From Paractinoplanes ovalisporus (lineage in GTDB: Bacteria; Actinomycetota; Actinomycetes; Mycobacteriales; Micromonosporaceae): a DNA stretch of 44,753 nt. The DNA is taken from assembly GCF_016834655.1 (NCBI RefSeq), contig NZ_JAENHP010000040.1, forward strand, positions 1 through 44,753, given 5' to 3'. Shown here piece after piece: positions 14,643 to 22,734 of the stretch. How positions within the stretch are numbered: position 1 is the stretch's first letter; the number at the start of each line of letters is the position of its first letter. Below the pieces are notes generated by a model. That model was not told the DNA's origin, did not search any database, and saw only the letters and a program-made list of their open reading frames with translations. A program made the translations under genes and the position numbers.

Positions 14643-15845
14643 CTAGCCCTTGATCGTCGTCCAGGCCTGGGTCCAGGCCGCGTAGTCCTTGCAGGTGACG
14701 TCCGTACGCCCGTCGACGCACTGGGCCAGCGGCGTGGTCCAGTACCAGACCTGGTCGAAATAGGCTTCGTCCTCGGCGTGGAACGTCTTGCAGTGGTTCT
14801 TGTCGGCGGTCTCGGCGCAGGACAGCTTGTTGGCCGGCGCCTCCCCGAACCACTCGGCGACCCCGGCGTTGGCCTTGGGCGAGATGATGTGGTTCATCCA
14901 CAGGTAGCCGCAGTTCGGGTGCTTGGCCTTCGACGAGATCATCCACGTGTCGGACCAGCCGGTCGCGCCCTCGCTGGGCAGCACCGCCTCGACCGGCGCC
15001 TTGTCGGCCTGGGCCAGGTTGGTGATGACCTGCCAGGTGGTGCCGAGCACGGAGTCGCCGCTCTTGAAGGCCTGCACCTCCTTGGTGTAGTCCGACCAGT
15101 ATTCGCCGATCAGCTCGTTCTGCTGGGTCAGCAGGTCGGTCGCGGCCTTGAACTGGGTGTCGTCGAGCGCGTAGGGGTTCTTGATGCCGAGGTCGGGCTT
15201 GGTCTTCATCAGATAGAGCGCGGCGTCGGCGATGTAGATCGGGGAGTCGTACGCGGTGATCTTGCCCTTGTACGGGGAGTTGGCGTCGAACACCGCACCC
15301 CACGAGGTCGGCGCCGGCTTGACCGTGTCGGTGCGGTACATCAGCAGGTTGGCGCCGCGGCCGTGCGGCACGCCGTAGGGCTGCCCGCCGACCGAGTTCC
15401 AGGCCTTGTTCTTGAGCCCGTCGAAGACATCGGAGTAGTTCGCGATCAGGTCGGTGTTCACCGGCGCGACGTCACCGCCGTAGATCAGCCGCAGCGACGC
15501 GTCACCCGAGGCCGAGACCACGTCGTACTCGCCGGTCTTCATCAGCGTGACCATCTCGTCCGAGGTGCCGGCGACCTTGGTGTTGACCTGGCAGCCGGTC
15601 TCCTTCTCGAAGCCGGACACCCAGTCGACCTTGGGATCGGTCGAGCCGTCCTCGACGTAACCGGCCCAGGCGATCACGTTGACCGTGCCCTCACCAGCGC
15701 CGAGCGACGCCAGTTTGTCGATCTTGGGGACGCTGAGACCGCCGGGACCCGCCGCCGCGCCCTCGCCGTCGTCACCCCCGCCTCCGCACCCGGCGAGCAC
15801 GAGCACACCCGCCGCCAGCACCGAGGTCAGCACTCTATGACGCAT
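14643..15845 (-). CDS. potD: Polyamine-type substrate-binding lipoprotein
   Basis: The 400-residue extracellular lipoprotein captures substrate for the adjacent importer. The signal peptide ends in the lipobox LVLAGC, followed by a Gly/Asp-rich linker. The mature part resembles PotD/PotF: VNVIAWAGYVEDGSTDP, then FEKETGCQVNTKVAGTSDEM and YDVVSASGDASLRLI. Several Cys residues near the C-terminus may form disulfides. Its ATG overlaps the end of the ATPase gene by 11 bp. Confidence 0.9.
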   Translation of the reverse strand: MRHRVLTSVLAAGVLVLAGCGGGGDDGEGAAAGPGGLSVPKIDKLASLGAGEGTVNVIAWAGYVEDGSTDPKVDWVSGFEKETGCQVNTKVAGTSDEMVTLMKTGEYDVVSASGDASLRLIYGGDVAPVNTDLIANYSDVFDGLKNKAWNSVGGQPYGVPHGRGANLLMYRTDTVKPAPTSWGAVFDANSPYKGKITAYDSPIYIADAALYLMKTKPDLGIKNPYALDDTQFKAATDLLTQQNELIGEYWSDYTKEVQAFKSGDSVLGTTWQVITNLAQADKAPVEAVLPSEGATGWSDTWMISSKAKHPNCGYLWMNHIISPKANAGVAEWFGEAPANKLSCAETADKNHCKTFHAEDEAYFDQVWYWTTPLAQCVDGRTDVTCKDYAAWTQAWTTIKG

Positions 15846-16854
15846 GGTTCACTCCAATCTCGATCACGTGCTCGTCCTGCCACGTCAGCTGGACTCGTTT
15901 CCCCCGCATCTGCGACAAGGTCGATTTCCCCGTACGGCGGTTCTGCTCGACCACGACCATCCGCGCGCCCGCGTCGAGGTCGACCACGAAGCGGGTCACC
16001 GGCCCGGCGTAGATCACCTCGGCCACAGTCCCGTTTCCCGCGCCCTCCGTCAGTTCGATCTTCTCGGGACGTACGGAGAAGGTCCCTTCACGACCGATCA
16101 GCTGCCGCGCGGCGTCACCCCGGAGCAGGTTGGACGTTCCGACGAACCCGGCCACGAACGGCGTCGCCGGATGCTCGTAGACCTCCTCGGGCGTGCCCAC
16201 CTGGGCGATCCGCCCGCTGTCGAACACGGCCACCCGGTCGCTCATGGTCAGCGCCTCGTCCTGGTCGTGGGTGACGAAGACGAACGTGATCCCGACGTCG
16301 CGCTGGATCTGCTTGAGCTCGACCTGCATCTGCTCGCGCAGCTTGAGGTCGAGCGCGCCCAGCGGCTCGTCGAGCAGCAGCACCCGGGGCCGGTTGACCA
16401 GCGCCCGGGCCAGCGCCACCCGTTGCCGCTGCCCACCCGACATCGCGCTCGGCTTGCGCCCGCCGAAACCGGGCAGCCGCACCGATTCCAGCGCGGCCTC
16501 GGCACGGGCCCGGCGCTCGCGGCGGGCCACCTTGCGCACCTTCAGTCCATACTCGACGTTCTCGAGGACGCTCAGATGCGGGAACAACGCGTAGTCCTGG
16601 AAGACCGTGTTGACGTCCCGCTCGTACGGGGCCTGGCGGGTCACGTCGCGGCCGCTCAACCACACGGTCCCGGCCGTCGGCAGCTCGAACCCGGCGATCA
16701 TGCGCAGCACCGTGGTCTTGCCGGATCCGGACGGGCCGAGCATCGAGAAGAACTCGCCGTCGGCGATCTCGAGGTCGATCCCGGCCACCGCCTCGACGGC
16801 GCCGAACGTCTTGCGTAGCCCGGACAGGGCGATCGCGGGCTCAGTTGTGCTCAT
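15835..16854 (-). CDS. potA: ABC transporter ATPase, PotA-like
   Basis: The 339-residue ATPase of the importer. Walker A is GPSGSGKT, the signature is MSGGQRQRVALARAL, Walker B is VLLLDEPLGALD, and the H-loop is FVTHDQDEAL; a C-terminal TOBE-like regulatory domain (about 270-339) follows. The preceding in-frame sequence back to 17583 is the antisense of the PucR region and is not coding. ATG 16854 (MSTTEPAIAL) is first in the operon. The divergent PucR gene and an inverted repeat at 16992-17009 suggest local control. Confidence 0.94.
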   Translation of the reverse strand: MSTTEPAIALSGLRKTFGAVEAVAGIDLEIADGEFFSMLGPSGSGKTTVLRMIAGFELPTAGTVWLSGRDVTRQAPYERDVNTVFQDYALFPHLSVLENVEYGLKVRKVARRERRARAEAALESVRLPGFGGRKPSAMSGGQRQRVALARALVNRPRVLLLDEPLGALDLKLREQMQVELKQIQRDVGITFVFVTHDQDEALTMSDRVAVFDSGRIAQVGTPEEVYEHPATPFVAGFVGTSNLLRGDAARQLIGREGTFSVRPEKIELTEGAGNGTVAEVIYAGPVTRFVVDLDAGARMVVVEQNRRTGKSTLSQMRGKRVQLTWQDEHVIEIGVNHAS

Positions 16855-16991
16855 GGGCTCACCATCACGAATTCGAGGTCGCCCCGCGGCGCGGGGGCCG
16901 GATCGGCCGGCACGCGGGCGGCATGCGACGCCGAGCCGGGGTGGCGGGACGGGTCGGCGACGACAGCACCCCCTCCGCGACGTGTTGCACG

Positions 16992-17009
16992 TCACCGTAA
17001 AGGCGGTGA
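16992..17009. promoter_or_regulatory. Inverted repeat, candidate PucR operator
   Basis: TCACCG-N6-CGGTGA is a perfect 6-bp-arm inverted repeat in the 223-bp region between the divergent potA and pucR genes. A second weaker repeat, TGGA-N6-TCCA, follows at about 17023-17036. Confidence 0.5.
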
Positions 17010-17065
17010 GTGATCGCGGTAAATGGACAACCATCCAGTCCTTACGCGACATCGTTGTGCGGCAG

Positions 17066-17071
17066 TACAGT
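17066..17071 (+). promoter_or_regulatory. -10 box of pucR, leaderless
   Basis: TACAGT lies 6 nt before ATG 17078; TTACGC lies 18 bp upstream of it. Confidence 0.5.
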
Positions 17072-17077
17072 CCCTCA

Positions 17078-18532
17078 ATGAAGCTCCGATTGGCGGATGT
17101 CCTCGCCGATCCCGACCTGGGCCTGCGCCTGGTCGACGGCGAACCGGCCGCGCTCAACCAGCCGGTGCGCTGGTGCGCGGTCACCGAACTGGCCGACCCG
17201 CGCCCGTTCCTGAGCGGCGGCGAGCTCGTGCTGACCACCGGGCTCAGCCAGACCGAGCCGGCCGCGCAACGGCAGTTCGTGCAACGGGTCGCCGAGCGCC
17301 GGGCGTCCGGGCTGGGCTTCGGCATCGGGCTCACCCACTCGCTCATCCCCGACGCGACGATCGCCGCCGCCCGCCAGGCCCGGTTGCCGGTGATCGAGAT
17401 CCCGTACGCCACCCCGTTCATCGCGGTCGACCGGTTCGTCGCCGACCGGGTGCTCGAGGAGCAGTACGGCCGGTTCGCCGACCTGCTCGACGAGCACGAC
17501 ACCCTGGCCAAGGCATTGCTGTCGGGGCGCGGGCTGGGGGCGCTGATCGAGTCGCTGCACCAGATCCTCGGAGCGCCGGCCATGGTGCTCGACCTCTACG
17601 GACGGGTGCTGGCCACGGCGCCGGCCGGTGCGGCCTGGCCGGTCGAGCAGATCCTGTCCGCGGCTCGCGCCAAGGCCACCGGCGAGTCGCCGACCGCGAT
17701 TCCGGTGAGCGTGGAAGACACCGTGGTGGCCTACCTGTGTTGCCGCCGTCCCCGGCGATCGGCGGACGTCCTGCCGTACGCGGTCTCGCTCGTGGGTCTG
17801 GAACTCGCGCGCCGCCAGGCCGAACTGGCCGGCAAGCGACGACTGGCCGGGCAGGTGCTCGAAGACCTGGTGCGCGGGACGATCGGCGCGCCCGAGGCCT
17901 CGCGGCGGCTGGCCCCCTTCGGCATCCGCCCCGACGACGAACACGCGCTCGTCGTGGCCGCCGCCTCCTCCCCGCAGGGACTGCTCTCCAGTCCCCCGCT
18001 GGCCGGCGCGACCACCGCGGTGTTCGACGACTGCCTGATCGCCGTGCTCGAACCGGGCCGGCCCGCCCGCGAGGCCGCCCGGCAGCTGCACGCCCATCTG
18101 GGCCGGCACGGCGGCGAGGTGCGGGTCGGCATCGGCGGCTGGTACACCGGCATGAACGGGCTGCGGTGGAGCTACTACGAGGCGTACGAGGCGATGACCC
18201 GTGGGCCCGGCATCAACGAGCGCGAGCAGATGAGCCTGTCCGGGTTGTTGCTGGCCAGTGAGGACGTGCCGTTGCGCGACCTGGCCCGCGACGTGCTGCG
18301 GCCGTTGCGCGACTTCGACGCCGCGCACGCCGGGTCGCTGCTGGCGACGCTGCGGGCCTATCTGGACGCCGACGGTTCGGTCGCCACCGTCGCCGACCGG
18401 CTGATCGTGCACCGCAACACCGTGCGCTACCGGCTGGAACAGATCGAGCGGCTGACCGGCCGGTCCCTCGCGCGCACGGCCGACCGCGTGCAGCTATGGC
18501 TGGCCGTCGCCGCCGCCCGCTTCGACACCTAG
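17078..18532 (+). CDS. PucR-family transcriptional regulator
   Basis: A 484-residue regulator with the three-part PucR layout: an N-terminal PucR ligand-sensing domain (about 1-125, starting MKLRLADVLADPDLGLRLV), a central GGDEF-like degenerate region, and a C-terminal CdaR/PucR HTH_30 (about 425-480: ADGSVATVADRLIVHRNTVRYRLEQI). Relatives control purine, polyamine, GABA and proline catabolism or transport. The divergent pot-type operon is the obvious target. ATG 17078 follows a -10 box directly; the open frame further upstream runs through the control region. Its final 39 bp overlap the convergent GNAT gene. Confidence 0.93.
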   Translation: MKLRLADVLADPDLGLRLVDGEPAALNQPVRWCAVTELADPRPFLSGGELVLTTGLSQTEPAAQRQFVQRVAERRASGLGFGIGLTHSLIPDATIAAARQARLPVIEIPYATPFIAVDRFVADRVLEEQYGRFADLLDEHDTLAKALLSGRGLGALIESLHQILGAPAMVLDLYGRVLATAPAGAAWPVEQILSAARAKATGESPTAIPVSVEDTVVAYLCCRRPRRSADVLPYAVSLVGLELARRQAELAGKRRLAGQVLEDLVRGTIGAPEASRRLAPFGIRPDDEHALVVAAASSPQGLLSSPPLAGATTAVFDDCLIAVLEPGRPAREAARQLHAHLGRHGGEVRVGIGGWYTGMNGLRWSYYEAYEAMTRGPGINEREQMSLSGLLLASEDVPLRDLARDVLRPLRDFDAAHAGSLLATLRAYLDADGSVATVADRLIVHRNTVRYRLEQIERLTGRSLARTADRVQLWLAVAAARFDT

Positions 18533-19027
18533 CGGCACCCAGTAACGCCGCACCACCCCCACGCTTTCGAGGACGCCGCCGCGGCTCTCGATCGTGCGCG
18601 CCGACGCGATGTTGTCGGCCAGGCACGGGATCAGCACCCGGTCGACGTCGAGCACGGCCCGCGCCTCCCGCAGCATCTCCCCCAGCGCCCAGCTCGCCAG
18701 CCCGCGCCGCCGCGCCGAGGGCCGGATGCCGTAGCCGATCTGGCCGAGCCCGTTGTCGATCTTGTGGCGCAACGCGATCCCGCCGACGATCCGGTCGCCC
18801 TCCACGATCCAGCGCATCGTCGCGTGCCGCCCCTCGGGGCACGGCGTGCCGGTCGGATGCGAGCCCCGCCGGATCCGCTCGACCCAGACGGCAAAACCCT
18901 CCGGCGTCCGTACGTCGTCCTCCTCGCCCAGCCCGAAGCCGTCCTCGTGCAGGCCGGGTCCCCATTCGTCGTGACAGTCGAGGAAGGCGTCGTGCAGGCG
19001 GGTCGTCGGTTCGATCAGCTCAGGCAT
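18494..19027 (-). CDS. GNAT-family N-acetyltransferase
   Basis: A 177-residue cytoplasmic acetyltransferase. The acetyl-CoA-binding segment is IGYGIRPSARRRGLASWALGEMLREA (about 96-121), followed by the beta-5 strand and LADNIASARTIESRGGVLE, typical of GNATs acting on small molecules or protein N-termini. The substrate is unknown. A TACGGT box (19034-19039) lies 6 nt before the ATG. It overlaps the convergent pucR gene by 39 bp. Confidence 0.9.
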   Translation of the reverse strand: MPELIEPTTRLHDAFLDCHDEWGPGLHEDGFGLGEEDDVRTPEGFAVWVERIRRGSHPTGTPCPEGRHATMRWIVEGDRIVGGIALRHKIDNGLGQIGYGIRPSARRRGLASWALGEMLREARAVLDVDRVLIPCLADNIASARTIESRGGVLESVGVVRRYWVPLGVEAGGGDGQP

Positions 19028-19033
19028 GCCGCC

Positions 19034-19039
19034 ACCGTA
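19034..19039 (-). promoter_or_regulatory. -10 box of the GNAT gene, leaderless
   Basis: TACGGT on the minus strand, 6 nt upstream of ATG 19027. Confidence 0.4.
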
Positions 19040-19051
19040 GGCGCGCGCACG

Positions 19052-19087
19052 CCGCAGCGCCCCTCGGCGAACCGAAGGGCGCTGCGG
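19052..19087. terminator. Strong stem-loop terminator
   Basis: 16-bp arms (19052-19067 and 19072-19087) with one mismatch and a CGAA tetraloop; the inner part is CCGCAGCGCCC/GGGCGCTGCGG. It begins about 10 nt after the stop of the membrane-protein gene at 19097. There is no U-tract, as is common in actinomycetes. Confidence 0.75.
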
Positions 19088-19096
19088 GAGGGTGGA

Positions 19097-20077
19097 TCAG
19101 CCGGCGGTGTACGTGTTGCCAGTGCCCGGGATCTTGACGCCCAGGCCCTTGCGAGCCTGCTCGGCCTTGCGGGCCACGTCGACGATGTCGTAGACGATGC
19201 TCAGTGCGGTCGTGATCATGACGGCCACCGAGATCCAGCCCTCGAGGTCGACATCCGTGCCGTTGAAGCCGCTGAACGCCGGGTTGAAGAAGTGGTCACT
19301 GGCCAGCAGGTAGAGGATCACGCCACCGGTGACGACGCCGTGCACCGCGTTCACGGCCGCCACCTGCCGCGTCCAGGCGCCGAGGCGGTAGACCCAGAAC
19401 GCCCACATCCCCTTGAGGACGACCAGAGCGATCAGCACCGGCCACCAGAACGACCAGTTCGCCGGGTCGAGCAGCGGCTCGTCGGTGAACGTGAACTGCT
19501 GCAGCACGATGGCCAGGATCAGCACGGCCGGCCAGACCAGGTTGGCCGCGAACTGCACGCGGGTGAGCGCGCCCGGCTCGTAGCGCGGAAGGTCCTTGGG
19601 CGTCCACGGGCGGTTCAGATCGTCCTTGCCGGCGCCGGTCCGCTCGACGATCCAGAAGCCGAGCGTGACCCAGAAGCACATGTGCGCGCCGACCGTGATG
19701 ATCGTGCCGACCGCCGAGCCGATGACCTCGCCGACGCCGGCGTCCTCGGCCAGCACCTGCACGACCGCCACCACCACGACCACGATCGGCAGGACGATCG
19801 TCAGCAGCGCCATCAGCGACCGGCGCCAGACCGGGTAGAGCTCGGGGCCGATCAGATAGTTGGGCCGGTCGGCATAACTGTCGGCCAATCGGTCGGGATC
19901 ACCGAGCTCGAGCAGCGTGCGCTCGATCGCGGCCTCGCGGGCCTCGCCGGCCTCGATGCGGGCGTCCACCGCGTCTTCGATGGAGGCGCGCAACTCGCGG
20001 TCGATGTCGGCGCGCTGCTGCTCGGGCACGCGGCGCAGGGCGGTGAAGACGTAACGGTCGACGAGGCTGGTGGTCAT
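19097..20077 (-). CDS. Membrane protein with permease-prefix-like N-terminus
   Basis: A 326-residue protein. The N-terminal 75 residues are soluble and charged (VDRYVFTALRRVPEQQRADI, DPDRLADSYADRP), resembling the 'permease prefix domain 1' often coupled to PadR regulators. About seven hydrophobic segments follow between residues 85 and 305. The role is unknown, possibly an integral-membrane sensor or export component. Its ATG overlaps the stop of the PadR gene by 4 bp (ATGA), so the pair is translationally coupled. Confidence 0.82.
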   Translation of the reverse strand: MTTSLVDRYVFTALRRVPEQQRADIDRELRASIEDAVDARIEAGEAREAAIERTLLELGDPDRLADSYADRPNYLIGPELYPVWRRSLMALLTIVLPIVVVVVAVVQVLAEDAGVGEVIGSAVGTIITVGAHMCFWVTLGFWIVERTGAGKDDLNRPWTPKDLPRYEPGALTRVQFAANLVWPAVLILAIVLQQFTFTDEPLLDPANWSFWWPVLIALVVLKGMWAFWVYRLGAWTRQVAAVNAVHGVVTGGVILYLLASDHFFNPAFSGFNGTDVDLEGWISVAVMITTALSIVYDIVDVARKAEQARKGLGVKIPGTGNTYTAG

Positions 20078-20433
20078 TTGTCGCTCCCGGGGGTCGAGAC
20101 GGAGTCGGTGGAGAGGTCGCCGATGGCGTCGTCGAGACGAGCCCATTCGGTGCGCAGGGCCTCGGCGACCGCGTCGCCCTGCGGGGTGGTGGTGTAGAAC
20201 TTGCGCGGCCGGGCCTCGTCGGTGTTCCACGAGCTGGTCAGCAGCCCCTGCGCCTCGAGCCGGCGCAGCAGCGGATAGAGCGTGTTGGCCTCGACCTCGA
20301 AACCGGACTCGCTCAACGTCTCCAGCAGTGAATAGCCGTAGCCCGGCGTGCGCAGCACGGTGAGGCTGGCGACGACCACCGTGCCGCGGCGCAGCTCCTG
20401 CAGGTGGCTGGCTAGTGTCGCGTCCGTTGTCAT
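20074..20433 (-). CDS. PadR-family transcriptional repressor
   Basis: A 119-residue winged-HTH protein: HLQELRRGTVVVASLTVLRTPGYGYSLLETL, then EVEANTLYPLLRRLEAQGLL and the basic wing RPRKFYTTTPQG. This is the compact PadR subfamily-2 type. ATG 20433 follows a TATTGT -10 box by 7 nt. An inverted repeat in the promoter spacer suggests autorepression of the operon with the downstream membrane protein. Confidence 0.93.
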   Translation of the reverse strand: MTTDATLASHLQELRRGTVVVASLTVLRTPGYGYSLLETLSESGFEVEANTLYPLLRRLEAQGLLTSSWNTDEARPRKFYTTTPQGDAVAEALRTEWARLDDAIGDLSTDSVSTPGSDK

Positions 20434-20440
20434 GTCCAGA

Positions 20441-20469
20441 ACAATACTGTGTCTCACACACTATGGCAA
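20441..20469 (-). promoter_or_regulatory. padR promoter with embedded operator
   Basis: On the minus strand: TTGCCA (20464-20469), 17-bp spacer, TATTGT (20441-20446), 7 nt before ATG. The spacer contains TGTGT-CTC-ACACA (20448-20460), a perfect inverted repeat that a bound PadR dimer would occupy. Confidence 0.6.
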
Positions 20470-20605
20470 TGCCACACATCAAAGTGCCGAGCAAAACAAT
20501 GCCTTCGTACGCGACGTCGTGTCCCACAAACACACCGGGGCCGCCCCGGGCGCGCCTCGCGAGCTGCGGAAACACACCGGGCACGTAACGCGGCCGCCGG
20601 CCGTG

Positions 20606-20621
20606 GTGGGTGGTCACCCAC
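20606..20621. terminator. Short stem-loop after the ribosomal-protection gene
   Basis: GTGGGTG-GT-CACCCAC, a perfect 7-bp-arm inverted repeat 6 nt past the stop at 20628. No U-tract. Confidence 0.45.
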
Positions 20622-20627
20622 GACGCC

Positions 20628-22604
20628 TCAGAGCCGCAGGCGCCGCTCCACGCGCAGCAGGTACTGCCGGCGGTCCAGTGGGTTGTCGTCCCACCGTTCG
20701 CGCGACGGGTAGGGCGGCGGCGCCGGCCGGTAGCTGTCGAACGCCGCCTCCAGCACCCCTTCCCCGCGGGTCAGCCCGGGCACGGCGATCTCCAGCTCAC
20801 GCAACCGCGCGGCCGGGACCAGCCCCTCGACCACGAAAACCGGACCCTCCACCCGGGACGACTCCAGATAGCGGCCGAACACGCCGAGCGCCGCCCCGAG
20901 CGTGTCGGCCGGGCCGTCGAGGCGGAAGCGGTGCAGCGGTTCGCACACGACCGTGCCCGCCCGCGCCAACGCGCTCATCAGCACCAGCGGCAGCAACTTG
21001 CGGAAGTCACCGGCCCCGGTCGCGGGCGAGACGAAACCCGTGCGCGTCACCCGGACCCGGACGTCGGTCACCGGCCAGCCGTGCAGACCCTGCGTGAGCG
21101 TACGGCGAAGGGTCTCCTCTAGGGCGTCGGCGAAGAACCGCTCCGTCTTGAACAGGTGGATCGGCACCTGCTCGATCGGGACGTCGAGCTCGAACGTCAC
21201 TCCGGGCGGCCCCGGCTCGACCACCATCTCCAGCGTGGCCAGATAGGGGTTGCCGTCCTTGCCGAGCAGCTCGACGGCGTGGCCCGGGCCGGTGGGCCGC
21301 TCGATGTGCAGGACGCTGGTCTCGCGGAAGGCGACCGCGACCCCGTACTCCTCGGCCAGCGTGGTCTCCAGCACTTCCTTCTGCACCTCGCCATAGAGCG
21401 AGACGGCCAGTTCCCCGCGCCGGTCGTCCTGGCGCAGCCCGATCAGCGGGTCCTGCTCGGCCAGCTCGGTCAGCGCCGCGTGCAGTTCCCGCCGCTGCCA
21501 CCCGTGCACCGCCTCGACCACGGTCTCCAGCGTCGGCGGCGCGAACAGCTCGGCCCCAGCGCCGCCCTCTGCCCCCGGCGCCCCGGCCACGTCATCGCCG
21601 ATCGTGTCGCCGATCCGGATCTCGCGCAGGCCGTGGACCTTGGCGATCTCGCCGGCCGAGACGGACTGCCGTCGCACCGACGCTCCGCCCTCCACACCGT
21701 CGATGGCAGTGATCACTCCGTTGGCGTCCGACCCGAACGGAACGTGGTCCCGGACCCGGAGCGTGCCGCCCCGCATCCGCACGTAGGCGATCCGTGCTCC
21801 GGCCCGATCCCGCTCGATCTTGAACACGGTGCCGTCCGGCGGATCCGAAGGATCTCCGGAAGCGACCGGCAACAGGTCGGTCAGGCCGTGCAACAGGGCG
21901 TCCACTCCGGCCCCGGTGACCGCCGAACCGAAGTAGACCGGGTGCACCTCGACCGACCGCGTGCACGACTGCAGAACGTCACGCAGGACCGCGTACGGGA
22001 TCGCCTGCTCGTCGCGCACCCAGCGATCCAGCAGAAGCGAGTCGGCGGAGAGGTCGACCAGCCGGGAGACGAACGCAGGATCGGCACAACCGAGCGGATG
22101 CGCCGAAGCGCCGGGCGTACCGAGGTCGCGCACGCCGCTCACCGGCACGATGCCGGGCGTCAGCCGGGCCGCGATCTCGCCCAGCACCCCGTCGTAGCGC
22201 GCCCCGGCCCGGTCGATCTTGTTGACGAAGATCAGCGTGGGCACGCGGAGGCGGCGCAGGGTGCGCATCAGCACGCGGGTCTGCGCCTGCACGCCCTCGA
22301 CGGCGGACACGACGAGCACCGCGCCGTCGAGCACGCGCAGGGCCCGTTCCACCTCGGCGATGAAATCCGGGTGGCCGGGCGTGTCGATCAGGTTGACCGT
22401 GCGGTCGCCGAGCGGGAACGACGCGACCGCGGTCTTGATGGTGATGCCGCGGCGGCGTTCCAGGGCGAGCGAATCGGTGCGGGTGGTGCCGGCGTCCACG
22501 CTGCCGACGGCGTCGATCACGCCGCCGGCGTAGAGCAGGCGCTCGGTCAGGCTGGTCTTACCGGCGTCGACATGGGCGACGATCCCGAGATTGAGAAAGG
22601 GCAC
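20628..22604 (-). CDS. TetM/OtrA-like ribosomal protection GTPase
   Basis: The 658-residue EF-G-like GTPase probably binds the ribosome and dislodges an inhibitor such as a tetracycline. G1 is AHVDAGKTSLTERLL at the very N-terminus, G2/G3 are GITIKTAV and DTPGHPDF, and G4 is NKID. The C-terminal half keeps the EF-G-like domains, including RTGFVSPATGAGDFRKLLPLVL. The N-terminus (MPFLNLGIVAHVDAGKT) aligns with the start of TetM, so GTG 22604 is the start. The GTG has only a weak ribosome binding site, while a short ORF with a strong one overlaps it. An MFS exporter gene lies upstream in the same direction. Which drug is recognised is inference. Confidence 0.9.
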   Translation of the reverse strand: MPFLNLGIVAHVDAGKTSLTERLLYAGGVIDAVGSVDAGTTRTDSLALERRRGITIKTAVASFPLGDRTVNLIDTPGHPDFIAEVERALRVLDGAVLVVSAVEGVQAQTRVLMRTLRRLRVPTLIFVNKIDRAGARYDGVLGEIAARLTPGIVPVSGVRDLGTPGASAHPLGCADPAFVSRLVDLSADSLLLDRWVRDEQAIPYAVLRDVLQSCTRSVEVHPVYFGSAVTGAGVDALLHGLTDLLPVASGDPSDPPDGTVFKIERDRAGARIAYVRMRGGTLRVRDHVPFGSDANGVITAIDGVEGGASVRRQSVSAGEIAKVHGLREIRIGDTIGDDVAGAPGAEGGAGAELFAPPTLETVVEAVHGWQRRELHAALTELAEQDPLIGLRQDDRRGELAVSLYGEVQKEVLETTLAEEYGVAVAFRETSVLHIERPTGPGHAVELLGKDGNPYLATLEMVVEPGPPGVTFELDVPIEQVPIHLFKTERFFADALEETLRRTLTQGLHGWPVTDVRVRVTRTGFVSPATGAGDFRKLLPLVLMSALARAGTVVCEPLHRFRLDGPADTLGAALGVFGRYLESSRVEGPVFVVEGLVPAARLRELEIAVPGLTRGEGVLEAAFDSYRPAPPPYPSRERWDDNPLDRRQYLLRVERRLRL

Positions 22605-22665
22605 GCGGAGTCAGATCCTTCGAGGAGACGGCTTCCAACGGGCTGGGCGGGAAACCGTTTCGCAT
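22558..22665 (-). CDS. Putative leader peptide of the ribosomal-protection gene
   Basis: This 35-codon ORF begins ATG 22665 after the excellent ribosome binding site GGAGGAGGAGC, the best in the region. It encodes MRNGFPPSPLEAVSSKDLTP and a basic tail, and ends at a TAA in a different frame inside codons 15-16 of the GTPase gene. Its first half contains a stem (ACGGTTTCC/GGAAGCCGT, 9 pairs with one G-U). CTCCTC downstream can pair with the GAGGAG of the ribosome binding site. This looks like translational attenuation or coupling control. No family is known; the coding status is inferred. Confidence 0.5.
   Translation of the reverse strand: MRNGFPPSPLEAVSSKDLTPRALSQSRDRRPCRRR
22625..22655 (-). 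promoter_or_regulatory. Leader hairpin before the ribosomal-protection gene
   Basis: In the minus-strand RNA, ACGGUUUCC pairs with GGAAGCCGU across a 13-nt loop (nine pairs including one G-U). The 3' arm is followed by a CUCCUC that could alternatively pair with the upstream GAGGAG ribosome binding site. A TAGCGT box at 22702-22707 could start this leader. Confidence 0.5.
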
Positions 22666-22734
22666 TGCTCCTCCTCCAGAAGACCGGACCTGACTTTCCG
22701 GACGCTAGTCCCCTACGGCCGCGGCCGCCTCCGA

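Noticed and set aside
16855..17583. Upstream extension of the PotA-like ATPase
   Set aside because: The extra residues are antisense to pucR, and the ABC domain begins right after ATG 16854.
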